Part shown: positions 24,404 through 33,708 of the stretch, piece after piece
Layout: every line of letters begins with the position of its first letter
Numbering within the stretch: position 1 is the stretch's first letter
Source: Gluconobacter sp. P1C6_b
GTDB taxonomy: Bacteria > Pseudomonadota > Alphaproteobacteria > Acetobacterales > Acetobacteraceae
DNA length: 64,000 nucleotides
Assembly: GCF_018811945.1 (NCBI RefSeq)
Contig: NZ_JACRVU010000002.1
Coordinates: 1 to 64,000 of the forward strand
Direction of reading: 5' to 3'
Notes under the pieces: model-generated
What the model was told of the DNA's origin: nothing
The model's database searches: none
What the model saw: the letters and a program-made list of their open reading frames with translations, nothing else
Program-made: the position numbers and the translations under genes

Positions 24404-26389
24404 TCAGTGCTGTGTCTTTGAGGGCTGGGTCTTGGCGGCGCGGGCCTGATTGCGCGGATCGCCCGGGTCGTTGCCGGGACCAAGGGCGCGGTATCCGGGA
24501 GGCACGGGCGGGTTCATCGGAATGGCCAGAGACGCGTCGATCGCGTCCTTGTTTGCCAGATCCGGGAACTGGTTCAGGATCGGGCCGACACGCGAGATGA
24601 TCTTCTTGACGGTTGGTGCCGCGTTCCAGGCAGCCGTCGTCCAGCCATGCGTCGCGGCTGTGCCCTGCGGGCTGTCGAGCATCACATAGACGGCGTAATG
24701 CGGGTTGTTCATCGGGAACACGCTGGTGAAGGCCGAGACGTTGACGTGCTTCAGGTATCCGCCATGCGCGCCGATCTTTTCTGCCGTGCCGGTCTTGCCG
24801 CCGACATAATAGCCCGGCACTTCGGCGGACTTGCCGCTGCCCATCGTGACGTCGAGGCGCAGCAGTTTGCGCAGAAGCGCTGAGGTCTGCTCGGACAGGA
24901 CGCGCGTGCCCACGGGCGTTTCGGCTCCGATCTCATCGCTGTCCGCACCCGGCCGGTAGGCTACGGGCCGGAGCTGTGCCGCATCGGCGTCGGGCCCCGG
25001 CTTGCTGTCGTCCTCGCTATCGCGTGCCACGAGGGTCGGCTTGAGCAGGATACCGCCGTTCACGGTTGCTGCTGTACCGCGCACGATGGCCAGCGGCGGT
25101 TCGGCAACACCGTGACCGAACCCGACCGTCATGACCGTGGAAATGCCCCAGTTGCGCGAGGCGGGAACGAGAGGCCGTCCGGCTTCGGGCAGTTCGACCG
25201 GAACACGATTGAAAAATCCCATGTTGCGCAGCCAGTCCTGCTGACGCGCCGCACCGACATCAAGCGCGATATGCGCCGCCGCCGGGTTGGACGAATAGGC
25301 CAGAACGCCGGGCAGGGAGAGCCAGGGGGCGAAATGGTCGGTCTTCATGTCGCGGATGGTGAAGCGGCCGACCTTGATGGGAATGGTCGAGAAACGGTCC
25401 CACAGATGGACGATCCCGAGTTGCAGGCCCATTGCCGCCGTCTGGAGCTTGAAGGTCGAACCCGGTTCGTACATGCCGGTAACGGCCCGGTTGAAACGGG
25501 CGTCGTTGGGTGCGTGGCCGAAATCGTTGGCGTCGTAATCAGGCAGGCTGACCATGGCCAGGATCTCACCCGTGCGGACATCCATGACGATCGCGCTGGC
25601 ACCGATCGCCGAGAACTCGTCCTTCGCAGCCTGAAGCTCGTCATGCGCCACGGTCTGCACGCGTACGTCCAGCGACAGACGCAGCGGTGTGCGGTCGGAG
25701 TTCAGGCGCTTGTCGAAATACCGCTCCACACCTGCAATGCCGTGATCGTCGATATCGACGCTGCCCATGATCTGCGCGGCTGTGCGACCCAGCGGATAAT
25801 GGCGGCGTTCGCCCGCTTCGAAATAGATGCCCGGAATACCCAGATTGTTGATGGCGATTTCCTGAACGGGCGAAATGTCGCGCGCCAGATAGACGAACTG
25901 CTTTTTCAGCGACAGCCGGCGGATCGTCTCGTCGCGGTCAAGCTGCGGCAGAACCTTGCGGAGCTTGTCGGCGGCATCCGCCGGATCAATCAGCTCCATC
26001 GGGTTGGCATAGACCTGCGCGACAGGCAGCGAGAGCGCCAGAGCCTGACCCGTGCGATCGGTAATGGTCGCGCGTTTGACGGTGGGCAGAACGAAATCGC
26101 CCGCCATTTCCCCGCGCGGATCGCTCTTGGGGATTTCCGGAACCTGAGGCGCGATCTGGCGCTTTTCAGGCTCCATCGGCATCAGGACGGTGGCGACGGT
26201 CGCCTTGAGTGCCACGGCGCCATAAATCGCGAGAAATCCCATGCCGACGCCGAGCAGGCGTCCGTGCATCTGGTCAAGATTCAGCCTGCGGAACCCCCGC
26301 GGCGTCCCGCCCCGCCGGAAACGCCCTGACGGCACATCCGGACGCTCGGGGCGCTGCGAACCGGAAGAAGGTGGCACGTCCTGGGGCAT
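24404..26389 (-). CDS. ftsI: Septal transpeptidase FtsI (PBP3)
   Basis: A 661-aa class B penicillin-binding protein that crosslinks septal peptidoglycan. A cytoplasmic basic tail (about 1-42) precedes one transmembrane helix (about 45-65), a pedestal domain, and the transpeptidase with STFK (active-site Ser), SSN and KTG motifs in order. The C-terminal 40 residues are Pro/Gly/basic and low complexity. The gene is 81 bp after ftsL, the largest gap in this half of the cluster. Confidence 0.96.
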   Translation of the reverse strand: MPQDVPPSSGSQRPERPDVPSGRFRRGGTPRGFRRLNLDQMHGRLLGVGMGFLAIYGAVALKATVATVLMPMEPEKRQIAPQVPEIPKSDPRGEMAGDFVLPTVKRATITDRTGQALALSLPVAQVYANPMELIDPADAADKLRKVLPQLDRDETIRRLSLKKQFVYLARDISPVQEIAINNLGIPGIYFEAGERRHYPLGRTAAQIMGSVDIDDHGIAGVERYFDKRLNSDRTPLRLSLDVRVQTVAHDELQAAKDEFSAIGASAIVMDVRTGEILAMVSLPDYDANDFGHAPNDARFNRAVTGMYEPGSTFKLQTAAMGLQLGIVHLWDRFSTIPIKVGRFTIRDMKTDHFAPWLSLPGVLAYSSNPAAAHIALDVGAARQQDWLRNMGFFNRVPVELPEAGRPLVPASRNWGISTVMTVGFGHGVAEPPLAIVRGTAATVNGGILLKPTLVARDSEDDSKPGPDADAAQLRPVAYRPGADSDEIGAETPVGTRVLSEQTSALLRKLLRLDVTMGSGKSAEVPGYYVGGKTGTAEKIGAHGGYLKHVNVSAFTSVFPMNNPHYAVYVMLDSPQGTAATHGWTTAAWNAAPTVKKIISRVGPILNQFPDLANKDAIDASLAIPMNPPVPPGYRALGPGNDPGDPRNQARAAKTQPSKTQH

Positions 26390-26470
26390 CGTGCGGGGGT
26401 GCGTCCTGTTGAAGGGCTCGCCCTAAGCTATCCGAAAATGCTGAACGAGCGGTTAACGATGAAAGAGCTT

Positions 26471-27271
26471 TCAGTTAGCCAACGGCACCGGCGCGGGCAA
26501 TGCGTCATTCGCATTTCCCAGAGCGGAAAGTTGTGTGTGATGCGTGCGGGGCGGTTCTTCGGCCAGGCGGGTCGAGGCTGCGCTGTGGCTGACATGCACG
26601 GTCTGGGGGTGCCAGGCGGCAACCATCAGCGGGGCAGGATGGCTCTCACGATACTCACGATAGTTGACCAGTCGGACGCTGGGGGCGCTGTCGGCATGGG
26701 CGTGAACCGGCGCCGAAACCGTGCGCGGCGCAGCAGACGCGATCTGCATGTCCGTATTGTGGGCATGGGAGACATGCACCGGGATGGCGGCCGGCTTCGG
26801 TGTGGCGGCGGGATGCGATGCCATGGCTACAACCACCGGACGCGGAGCCGGGGTCGGCTGGGCGGAGGAAGGAGCATGCACGACAGCCTGCGGAGCGGGC
26901 AGGGGCAGGTGAGCGGCTTCGGCAGCGCGGTTCACGACCTCATGCAGTCCCTCGCGCGGATCGGCCGGCTGCGCCTTTGAGCCCGGAGCGGGAAGGCGTG
27001 CTTCGAGCGAGGCCATACGGATGAACTGGTCCGGCTCCATCGGATGCAGGGCGGGGACAAAACGGACCGCCAGTGTTTTCAGGCGGTCCGGCTGGTTCAG
27101 CAGGGCCCATTCCGTACGCAGCATGGCGGTCTGGCTGCGCACGCGCTGCGTCTCCTGCACGATCTTCGTGATCTTCTGGTCCAGAACCGTGGTCTCGTGC
27201 TTCTTGGTATAGAGAAACAGGCCAGATCCTGCGGCAAGGACAGCGCAGGCGACGGTGAAGGGCCGGATCAT
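26471..27271 (-). CDS. ftsL: Cell division protein FtsL, with long C-terminal extension
   Basis: A 266-aa bitopic protein. One transmembrane helix (residues 5-22) is followed by a coiled-coil stretch (about 25-65, [20 protein letters not shown]). The short conserved segment [14 protein letters not shown], typical of alphaproteobacterial FtsL, comes next. FtsL joins FtsB and FtsQ to activate FtsWI. The remaining 150 or so residues are Ala/Pro/His-rich and unlike usual FtsL, which is near 100-130 aa. Identification rests on the N-terminal half and on position between rsmH (4-bp overlap) and ftsI. Confidence 0.85.
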   Translation of the reverse strand: MIRPFTVACAVLAAGSGLFLYTKKHETTVLDQKITKIVQETQRVRSQTAMLRTEWALLNQPDRLKTLAVRFVPALHPMEPDQFIRMASLEARLPAPGSKAQPADPREGLHEVVNRAAEAAHLPLPAPQAVVHAPSSAQPTPAPRPVVVAMASHPAATPKPAAIPVHVSHAHNTDMQIASAAPRTVSAPVHAHADSAPSVRLVNYREYRESHPAPLMVAAWHPQTVHVSHSAASTRLAEEPPRTHHTQLSALGNANDALPAPVPLAN

Positions 27272-28239
27272 GAGGGCATTCCTGAGACGGGCATCTTGGA
27301 GACGGGATTGCGGACCAGGGCACGCAGACGGGCACTGCGCGCGCGCGGATTTTCCCGGGATTCCTCATCCGTGGCGGAGAGGGGACGGGAATAAAGAAGG
27401 GAAAAAGCCGGTGCTTCCTGACGGAGCGGCGCCGGTTCGTAACGGGAAGGATTTCCCGTCCGGCCTGCAAGGACGGCCAGGGCACGTTTCGCCAGACGAT
27501 CTTCCAGGGAATGGAATGTTACGACGACGAAAATGCCGCTGGGAGCCAGAAGGCGCGGTGCAGCTTCCAGCGCCCGTTCCAGTTCGCCAAGCTCGTCGTT
27601 CACGGCAATCCGCAGGCCCTGAAAGCTGCGGGTGGCCGGATCGATATTGGCGCGGTCGCGGGGGACGCAGCAGCGGATGATATGAGCGAGCTGGCCGGTC
27701 GTGGTGATCGGGGCCTCGGCACGGGCGGCCACGATGGCGCGCGCGATGCGGCGGGAGAGCTTTTCCTCGCCGTAACGGTACAGGATGTCCGCGAGCTCGG
27801 CTTCCTTGCACGTATTGACCAGATCAGCCGCCGACGGGCCATCCGAGCCCATCCGCATGTCCAGAGGGCCGTCGTTACGGAAGGAGAACCCACGCTCGGC
27901 CTGATCGATCTGGAAGGACGAAACGCCCAGATCCAGAACGATGCCGTCGAACGGGCCTTCTGCTCCAACCAGAGCTTCCATGTCGCCGAACGTGCCCTGA
28001 TGCATCCGCAGCCGCCCGTTGGCCTGAATGGCCATGGCGTTTCCGCGCTCGATGGCCGCCGGGTCGCGGTCGATGGCATCGAGCGTGCAGTCGGCTGCAT
28101 TCAGGATGGCGCGGGCATAGCCGCCGCCCCCGAACGTGCCGTCCAGATAGCGTCCACCAGCTCGCGGGGAAAGTGCTTCGAGAACCTCGTGCAGCATGAC
28201 CGGAACGTGGCCGGAATGGACCAGGGCGATCGCGTTCAT
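27268..28239 (-). CDS. rsmH: 16S rRNA m4C1402 methyltransferase
   Basis: A 323-aa SAM-dependent enzyme (formerly MraW) that N4-methylates C1402 of 16S rRNA. It begins [13 protein letters not shown]; the SAM motif is [14 protein letters not shown] (about residues 33-46), followed by [19 protein letters not shown] and [11 protein letters not shown], all diagnostic. It overlaps mraZ and ftsL by 4 bp each. Confidence 0.97.
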   Translation of the reverse strand: MNAIALVHSGHVPVMLHEVLEALSPRAGGRYLDGTFGGGGYARAILNAADCTLDAIDRDPAAIERGNAMAIQANGRLRMHQGTFGDMEALVGAEGPFDGIVLDLGVSSFQIDQAERGFSFRNDGPLDMRMGSDGPSAADLVNTCKEAELADILYRYGEEKLSRRIARAIVAARAEAPITTTGQLAHIIRCCVPRDRANIDPATRSFQGLRIAVNDELGELERALEAAPRLLAPSGIFVVVTFHSLEDRLAKRALAVLAGRTGNPSRYEPAPLRQEAPAFSLLYSRPLSATDEESRENPRARSARLRALVRNPVSKMPVSGMPS

Positions 28240-28730
28240 TCCGCTGCTCCCGCTGTGGTGTCGGCGACAGGCGCGCTGGCGGGGCGACGGCTGGTTGCGA
28301 GGGTTCTGGCACGGCTGCGGGCGGCCTGACGCCGCTCTGCCGCAGCTTCGGGGTTCCAGATCTGGAATGTGCGGCCAAGCCCCATGAAGGAGACTTCGTC
28401 GGTCAGGGCTGCGTGAGTACGCAGGTTTTCGGGAAGAATGATGCGGCCTTCCTTGTCGCTGTCCAGCGGATAGGCGTCCGCATAGAGGCTGGCGGCCAGA
28501 TCTTCATGATCTTCCGAAAAGGGGTCGTATTCGTCGAGCGGTGTCGCAAGGGATGCGAAAGCGCCGACCGTCCAGCCTTCGATGCAGGGATGGAGATGGG
28601 ACGGACGCAGGATAACCAGTGGATCTCCCGGCTGGGCCTGTGATTTCAGGGCGGCGCGGAAAGATGCGGGAATGGAGACACGTCCCTTGGCATCGAAACG
28701 GTTCTGATGCGTGCCGAGGAACATGCTCAT
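28236..28730 (-). CDS. mraZ: Transcriptional regulator MraZ
   Basis: A 164-aa AbrB-like DNA-binding protein that controls its own dcw operon. Two SpoVT-AbrB-type halves are visible, each with the RxxxP core ([14 protein letters not shown] near residue 12; [13 protein letters not shown] near residue 88). The last 30 residues are an Ala/Arg-rich tail. It is first in the cluster and is preceded by three TGGGA repeats, the known type of MraZ site, so autoregulation is likely. Confidence 0.95.
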   Translation of the reverse strand: MSMFLGTHQNRFDAKGRVSIPASFRAALKSQAQPGDPLVILRPSHLHPCIEGWTVGAFASLATPLDEYDPFSEDHEDLAASLYADAYPLDSDKEGRIILPENLRTHAALTDEVSFMGLGRTFQIWNPEAAAERRQAARSRARTLATSRRPASAPVADTTAGAAE

Positions 28731-28798
28731 GGATGATGTGCCTCCTTCCTGCGTCAGAACCGGTCATGCGGTTTCTGGTTATTTGGCTTGGTCTTGAC

Positions 28799-28829
28799 TG
28801 GGATATCATGGGATTTCATGGGACGTCAA
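28799..28829 (-). promoter_or_regulatory. dcw promoter with MraZ operator repeats
   Basis: Three TGGGA repeats at 28799, 28809 and 28819 (plus strand), each separated by 5 bp, match the TGGG-N5 repeat array bound by E. coli MraZ. On the minus strand TTGACG (28824-28829) and TATCCC (28800-28805), 18 bp apart, form a candidate -35/-10 pair, so the repeats fill the promoter. The mraZ start is 70 bp downstream. The repeats are seen directly; repression is inferred. Confidence 0.8.
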
Positions 28830-29021
28830 ACAGATATCGTCTGAAAACCGCAGAAAACTGCGACATTTTCAAAATCTGAAATGTGACGGAATTTTTTGCT
28901 TTTTGTTAGGGATTATCAGGGATAATCGCGCAGGCGGATCTATACCTGCCGTTATTTGTTCTGTTTTTGTTCTTCTTCGTGAAGGAGAACAATTACTGGG
29001 GAGAACAGATTTTTCCAAAGG

Positions 29022-29443
29022 GTGCCAGACGGCCTGTAAGCCGGGTTCTGTCCGCCCGAAGGCGGGACGATCATTCCTCTGGGACCTGCATTGCTGCAGG
29101 CCTCACGCAACCAACCCGAACGACGGGGCGAGAAACCCCCGGTCTCCTTGCGGAAACCTGCCGTTCCTATTCGGTCTTGCTCCCGGTAGGGTTTACCATG
29201 ACCATCGCCGTTGCCGGAGATGCGGTGCGCTCTTGCCACACCGTTTCGCCCTTACCCGCAACATGTTCCCCCGCGAATGAACGCATGGGGCACAGTCCGG
29301 CGGGCGGTCTGTTTTCTGTGGCACTGTCCCTGGGGTCGCCCCCGCCGGCAATTAACCGGTACCGTTTTCCCATGGAGCCCGGACTTTCCTCCCTGTATGC
29401 GATCCTCATCGCACACACAGCGATCGTCCAGCCGTCTGGCGGC
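29022..29443 (-). ncRNA. rnpB: RNase P RNA (M1, type A)
   Basis: The minus strand carries the conserved RNase P core: near the 5' end GGAGGAAAGTCCGGGCTCCA, internally the CRIV-like GGTAAGGGCGAAA and AGAGCGCACCGC-like segment, and near the 3' end ACAGAACCCGGCTTA. The ends pair as P1 (CCAGACGGC at 29439-29431 with GCCGTCTGG at 29033-29025). The RNA cleaves 5' leaders from pre-tRNAs. Exact ends are approximate by a few bases. Confidence 0.95.
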
Positions 29444-29447
29444 GCAG

Positions 29448-29476
29448 ACACTGCTCCGGGACGCCTGCGGGGTCAA
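29448..29476 (-). promoter_or_regulatory. Candidate rnpB promoter
   Basis: On the minus strand TTGACC (29471-29476) and CAGTGT (29448-29453) are 17 bp apart, which would place the start of transcription at about 29441, the predicted 5' end of RNase P RNA. The -10 is a weak match. Confidence 0.45.
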
Positions 29477-29514
29477 GGGCAGACTTTTGGGCATGATCCC
29501 TGCATAATAGTGAA

Positions 29515-30510
29515 ATGCGCCCGACCCTGACATTACGGATCTTCCTGTCCTGGCTGGCCTGGCAGAGCCGCAGACGTGGCGTTACGCCGCGTATGATCGC
29601 CCTGGACGAGATCCCACCCATTCCCGCCGCGCCACCCGCCGCGCCAGTCCTGAAGCAGATCCGGCGTGTGACGGGGCACCCGAGTTTTCCTGTGGCTTTG
29701 TCCTCACTGGGGATCCGCCGATGGCGTGAGATCCATGTCCCCGGAGCCGATGGCTTCCGCACCGCCCGCCTTTACCGGCCGCGCGGAAAGGTCCGGGGGG
29801 TCGTTCTCTTTCTGCATGGTGGCGGATTCGTTCATTGCGATCTGATCTCCCATCACGGGATCTGCTGCCGTCTTGCGGCCGCGTCCGGCGCGATGGTGGT
29901 TTCGCTGGATTACCGTCTCGCGCCCGAGCACCGCTTTCCGGCAGGGCTGGAGGACGCCAAAGCCGCGCTCGCCTGGATTTTGCGGAGCGTTGGCGAGGAT
30001 GTGCCAGTTGCGGTTGCGGGAGATAGTGCAGGGGGCAATATGTCCGCGGCGCTCACGCAATGGGTGCGGGAGAAGGGGCTGCGCCCGCTCAGCGCGCAGC
30101 TCCTCTATTACCCGGCCCTGAGCGGGCCGTTTGTTCCGCCTTCGCGTCGGGCCTATGCCGAGGGCTACATGCTGAGTGCGGAACTTCTGTACTGGTATTG
30201 CGGCCAGACGCTGCGCAGCCCCGAACAGCTTTTCGATCCGGCATTTTCGCCCCTTCTGGCGGATAATTTCCAGAGCCTTCCGCCGGCGATGATCGTGACT
30301 GCGGGTTTTGATCCGCTCAGGGGAGAGGGCGAACTCTATGCCCGGTGTCTCGCTGAGGCGGGTGGGCCGGTTCGGCTGAAGAATTTTCCGCGCATGATTC
30401 ATGGTTTCCTGAACGGCTATGCGCTGTTCAGGGACGGCCGTCAGGCATTGCGGGAAGGGGGAATGTTCCTGCGCGAAGTCTTTGCACAGAAAAACGGCGG
30501 ACCCTGCTAG
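29515..30510 (+). CDS. Alpha/beta hydrolase, HSL-family esterase
   Basis: A 331-aa carboxylesterase/lipase of the hormone-sensitive lipase (bHSL, family IV) group. The oxyanion-hole motif FLHGGGFVHCD lies near residue 100, the nucleophile elbow GDSAGGN (Ser near 170), the acid in AGFDPLRGEGE, and the catalytic His in MIHGFLNGY. No signal peptide is obvious, so it is probably cytosolic. The natural ester is unknown. The ATG at 29515 is close to the rnpB promoter, and the two genes are divergent. Confidence 0.88.
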   Translation: MRPTLTLRIFLSWLAWQSRRRGVTPRMIALDEIPPIPAAPPAAPVLKQIRRVTGHPSFPVALSSLGIRRWREIHVPGADGFRTARLYRPRGKVRGVVLFLHGGGFVHCDLISHHGICCRLAAASGAMVVSLDYRLAPEHRFPAGLEDAKAALAWILRSVGEDVPVAVAGDSAGGNMSAALTQWVREKGLRPLSAQLLYYPALSGPFVPPSRRAYAEGYMLSAELLYWYCGQTLRSPEQLFDPAFSPLLADNFQSLPPAMIVTAGFDPLRGEGELYARCLAEAGGPVRLKNFPRMIHGFLNGYALFRDGRQALREGGMFLREVFAQKNGGPC

Positions 30511-30521
30511 CGGCGTCCGCC
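30496..30521 (+). terminator. Weak hairpin overlapping the esterase stop
   Basis: GGCGGAC (30496-30502) and GTCCGCC (30515-30521) form a 7-bp GC-rich stem around the stop codon, followed by CTTCTGGGAATGTTTT. The T-run is delayed, so termination is uncertain. Confidence 0.35.
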
Positions 30522-30534
30522 TTCTGGGAATGTT

Positions 30535-31005
30535 TTAAAGAGGAAGGTTGTGGAATGCGCCTGGCGTTCCCGCATCTGTCTCCACGGTCCGCTCCGAGCG
30601 GTTGATCTTCAGGCTGAACAGCTTGTCCGCCGAAGGTGTCGTGCCGGGGCAGCCATTGCCGTGCCGCCCCAGGACATCCATCGTCGGCGTATTGTCCGCT
30701 GCGTTGCCGTTGACCACGAAAACGAGGCAGTTGCGCGGCAGGTCCGTCAGGTTGTCTCTCACGACCGCCAGGCGGAGATGCTCCACCAGGGCCGTGTTGT
30801 CGAACCAGCTCAGCTTGCTGAACGTGATCTTGTCATAGGACATGTCCAGCAGGCCGGTCCGGACCGCGATGAACATCAGCAGAAAGGCCGGGATGACGAC
30901 CAGCAGTCGCCGCAAAAGGAGCTGTTTGAAGCTGCGGGGCTGCCGGCGCGTGCCCCGGCCCGGTGTGCGGCCCAGGCGGGGCGTTGCGCTTTTATCGTCA
31001 CTCAA
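30535..31005 (-). CDS. Hypothetical membrane-anchored protein downstream of zwf
   Basis: A 156-aa protein of unknown function. A basic N-terminus rich in Arg (residues 10-30) precedes one transmembrane helix (about 32-50, LLVVIPAFLLMFIAV). A predicted periplasmic part of about 100 residues follows with two Cys (in RNCLVF and NGCPGT) that could form a disulfide. It starts 6 bp after the zwf stop and is probably co-transcribed with it. I recognise no family. Confidence 0.65.
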   Translation of the reverse strand: MSDDKSATPRLGRTPGRGTRRQPRSFKQLLLRRLLVVIPAFLLMFIAVRTGLLDMSYDKITFSKLSWFDNTALVEHLRLAVVRDNLTDLPRNCLVFVVNGNAADNTPTMDVLGRHGNGCPGTTPSADKLFSLKINRSERTVETDAGTPGAFHNLPL

Positions 31006-31011
31006 ATGCGG

Positions 31012-32481
31012 TTACTCCGACGCTTCATGCCAGGTGTCGCCATGGCTGGCGAGCAGTTGTGTCGCCAGTTCCGGTCCATAGGAGCCCGCACTGTAGGTCT
31101 GCATGGGCGCTTTGTCATTCTTCCAGGCGTCGAGGATGGGCTCGGCCCAGCGCCATGCGGCCTCGACCTCATCGCGGCGGATGAACAGGACCGGATCGCC
31201 CCGCACGGCATCGAGAAGAAGCCGCTCATAGGAATCCGGGAAGGGCAGGCCGCCTTCCATGCGGATGGAAGTATCAAGATCCGCCGGCCGCAGGTTGAAG
31301 ACATCCAGCGCAGGGTTCTTGACGTTCAGGCGCAGGTCCACGCCTTCGTTGGGCTGGATGCGCAGGACCAGCCTGTTGCTGGCCGGGGTGGCGCCAAACA
31401 TGGTGGTCGCCGCCGGGCGGAAGGTGATGACGATCTCGCTGACCTTCTTGCCGGAACGCTTGGCCGTGCGGATGTAGAACGGCACGTTTTTCCAGCGCGG
31501 CGTATCTACCCAGGCGCGGATTGCGGCATAGGTTTCCGTCGTGCTGGGCTTGCCGAGCTCTTCAAGATAGCCCGGAACGTTCTCGCCATCCACTACGCCG
31601 GCCGTGTACTGCGCGCGCACAGTCTCGGTGGCGGCTGTGGCATCCGTGATGGGGCGCAGGGCGTTCAGGACGGCCAGCTTGGCGTTGCGGACGGCATCGG
31701 CCTCAAGGGAATCGGGGGCTTCCATCGCAACCAGACACAGCACCTGAAGCAGGTGGTTCTGGATCATGTCGCGAAGCGCGCCGGAGGTGTCGTAATAGGC
31801 CGCGCGGCTTTCGACGCCCACGGTCTCGACTGCCGTGATCTGCACGCTCTCGATATGCTCGCCCGACCAGGCGGCGTTCATGAGCGGGTTTGCAAAACGC
31901 AGGGCGAGAACGTTCTGGACCGTCTCTTTCCCGAGATAATGATCGATCCGGTAGATCTGCTTTTCCGGAAAATACTGGCCGACCCCGTCATTGATGGCGG
32001 TGGCGGTGGCCATGTTCGTGCCGATCGGCTTTTCGAGAACGACCCGCGAGGTGGGGGTGATCAGTCCATAGTGGTTCAGGTTCTCGCAGATGCTGCCGTA
32101 AAGCTGCGGTGCGGTTGCGAAATAATAGACGCGCACCCGGTCAGGCTGTGCCTTGGCCAGCAGGGACTTCAGGGCGTCCCATTGCGGGCCCTCGCGGCTG
32201 CTGTCCAGCGTCACGTAATCGAGACGGGCGAGGAAACGCTCGACCAGTCCGGGGCTCAGGATGTCTGAGGGAAGAAACCGCTCAAGGGCGTCTCGGGCCC
32301 GCGCGACATAGGCCTCCCGGTCAAGCTCGGTCCGGGCGGCTCCGATGATGCACGCATCATCCGGAATCTGGCCCATCCGAAGACGGTTGTAGAGCGCGGG
32401 CAGCAGCTTGCGCATCGTGAGATCGCCAGTGGCGCCGAAGATGACATAGTCGAAAGGCTCGACCTGCTGGAAATGTTCCAT
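31012..32481 (-). CDS. zwf: Glucose-6-phosphate 1-dehydrogenase
   Basis: A 489-aa NADP(+) enzyme opening the pentose-phosphate and Entner-Doudoroff routes. The nucleotide-binding start is FDYVIFGATGDLTMRKLLPA; RIDHYLGKETVQNVL (about residues 176-190) contains the active-site motif with catalytic His. Length matches the family. In acetic acid bacteria the pentose-phosphate pathway is the main cytosolic sugar route, which makes this a central gene. Its promoter should lie in the 281-bp divergent region shared with gapR. Confidence 0.96.
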   Translation of the reverse strand: MEHFQQVEPFDYVIFGATGDLTMRKLLPALYNRLRMGQIPDDACIIGAARTELDREAYVARARDALERFLPSDILSPGLVERFLARLDYVTLDSSREGPQWDALKSLLAKAQPDRVRVYYFATAPQLYGSICENLNHYGLITPTSRVVLEKPIGTNMATATAINDGVGQYFPEKQIYRIDHYLGKETVQNVLALRFANPLMNAAWSGEHIESVQITAVETVGVESRAAYYDTSGALRDMIQNHLLQVLCLVAMEAPDSLEADAVRNAKLAVLNALRPITDATAATETVRAQYTAGVVDGENVPGYLEELGKPSTTETYAAIRAWVDTPRWKNVPFYIRTAKRSGKKVSEIVITFRPAATTMFGATPASNRLVLRIQPNEGVDLRLNVKNPALDVFNLRPADLDTSIRMEGGLPFPDSYERLLLDAVRGDPVLFIRRDEVEAAWRWAEPILDAWKNDKAPMQTYSAGSYGPELATQLLASHGDTWHEASE

Positions 32482-32659
32482 GGAAGACTCTCTGACCTCT
32501 CGAACCCGCAGACCGGGAAAAAAGGGTTAGGGTTCAGGCCTTTTCAGGCACCGTCTAGTTCCCTGTCAGAGCCCTTCCTGTCAAGGGATGGGCCCTGCAC
32601 GACCTCGGGAGAAAATCTTCGTCATCTTCACGCGTTCATGAAACGTGCACATAATTCCG

Positions 32660-32687
32660 TTGACCGTCCTGCCCTCATCACGATAAG
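32660..32687 (+). promoter_or_regulatory. Candidate gapR promoter
   Basis: TTGACC (32660-32665) and GATAAG (32682-32687), 16 bp apart, lie about 75 bp before the gapR ATG. This is the best sigma-70-like match in the divergent zwf/gapR region. Confidence 0.35.
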
Positions 32688-32762
32688 CCGCGCGGCGGAT
32701 GCTGTGTTCGTGCAGCGCCGGAAAATACAGCCAAGACTTACGCCTCAGGAAGGAAACCGGAC

Positions 32763-33029
32763 ATGGATGCAGAAAGCAAAAGCGAAGGCGCTGCCACAGG
32801 CGGGATCGCTGCGGACCGTCTGCGCTCCATCATCGAGCGCGTCGAGCGTCTGGAAGAAGAGCGCAAGGCTCTGGCCGGGGACATCAAGGATATTTTTTCC
32901 GAAGCCAAGTCCGCCGGATTTGACGTAAAAGTCATCAAGCAGATCATCCGTCTGCGCAAGCAGGAGCCGGCCGAGATCGAGGAGCAGGAGACCCTGCTCG
33001 ATATCTATCGCCGTGCCCTTGGTATGTAA
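32763..33029 (+). CDS. gapR: GapR-family DNA-binding protein (DUF2312)
   Basis: An 88-aa, mostly helical nucleoid protein. The sequence AADRLRSIIERVERLEEE opens the long coiled-coil helix, and EAKSAGFDVKVIKQIIRLRK carries the basic DNA-contacting region of the alphaproteobacterial DUF2312 family. In Caulobacter GapR binds overtwisted DNA ahead of replication and transcription and stimulates topoisomerases. Length is normal. Confidence 0.92.
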   Translation: MDAESKSEGAATGGIAADRLRSIIERVERLEEERKALAGDIKDIFSEAKSAGFDVKVIKQIIRLRKQEPAEIEEQETLLDIYRRALGM

Positions 33030-33098
33030 TTGCGGGGCATGTAATTCCGGTCTCCGGATACCCGAACGCGCTACCTTCAGACTGGACCAGGCCTCCTT

Positions 33099-33686
33099 AT
33101 GATGTCTGATTTTTCATGGCTGCCGGGCTGGGCCTTCGGGTGCCTGGTCGTGGTGGCCGCCCTGTTTGCGCTGGCGCTGCTCTGCATGCCCTTCGCCGTC
33201 TTCGGCACCAAGCCGCGGTTGCAGGAACTGGAGTTCCAGATCGCGGAACTGCGGGCGGAACTCCGGGCGCTCAACATGCGGCTGGCCGTTTCGACACGGC
33301 CTGACAGTCTGCCTGCCGGACAGACTGCTGCGGCTGCTGAACCTCGTACGGTTCATTCAGGCCCGACTCTGCCGGCTGAGGATTATCTCATGCCGGCGCG
33401 AAGCCTGCGCTCCGATCTGCCGTCCTATGAGGATGGCCCGGGAGTAGGGGATCCTGAAACCCTGCCACGTCGTGGGCCGTCCTCCCAATCCGCTCTGCGG
33501 GAGGAGATGTCCGACGTCTCCGAACGTGCCTGGGTCCGGGCTCCATGGGAAAAGGATGTCTCGACGACGGGGCGCCAGCCTCTTGGTCGCAGCATGGACA
33601 GGACGCAGGGCAACAGACCGGTCGTCGAGGAAGACGCCTACCGGCCCCGCTCGGAGCCCAAGCTCCGCTGGCCGCCCAGAGACTAG
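33099..33686 (+). CDS. Hypothetical membrane protein with short coiled coil
   Basis: A 195-aa protein of unknown function. One transmembrane helix (about residues 11-33) is followed by a charged heptad-like helix (about 40-66, LQELEFQIAELRAELRALNM) and then a long low-complexity, probably disordered tail rich in Pro, Arg, Ser and Glu. It lies 69 bp after gapR in the same direction and ends convergently with proB. Confidence 0.6.
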   Translation: MMSDFSWLPGWAFGCLVVVAALFALALLCMPFAVFGTKPRLQELEFQIAELRAELRALNMRLAVSTRPDSLPAGQTAAAAEPRTVHSGPTLPAEDYLMPARSLRSDLPSYEDGPGVGDPETLPRRGPSSQSALREEMSDVSERAWVRAPWEKDVSTTGRQPLGRSMDRTQGNRPVVEEDAYRPRSEPKLRWPPRD

Positions 33687-33708
33687 CCAGCGGCGCGCAG
33701 ACCACCCG

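Noticed and set aside
28968-28993. TTGTTCTTCTTC / GAAGGAGAACAA near-inverted repeat as an rnpB terminator
   Set aside because: The loop would be too short, one mismatch is present and no T-run follows on the minus strand.
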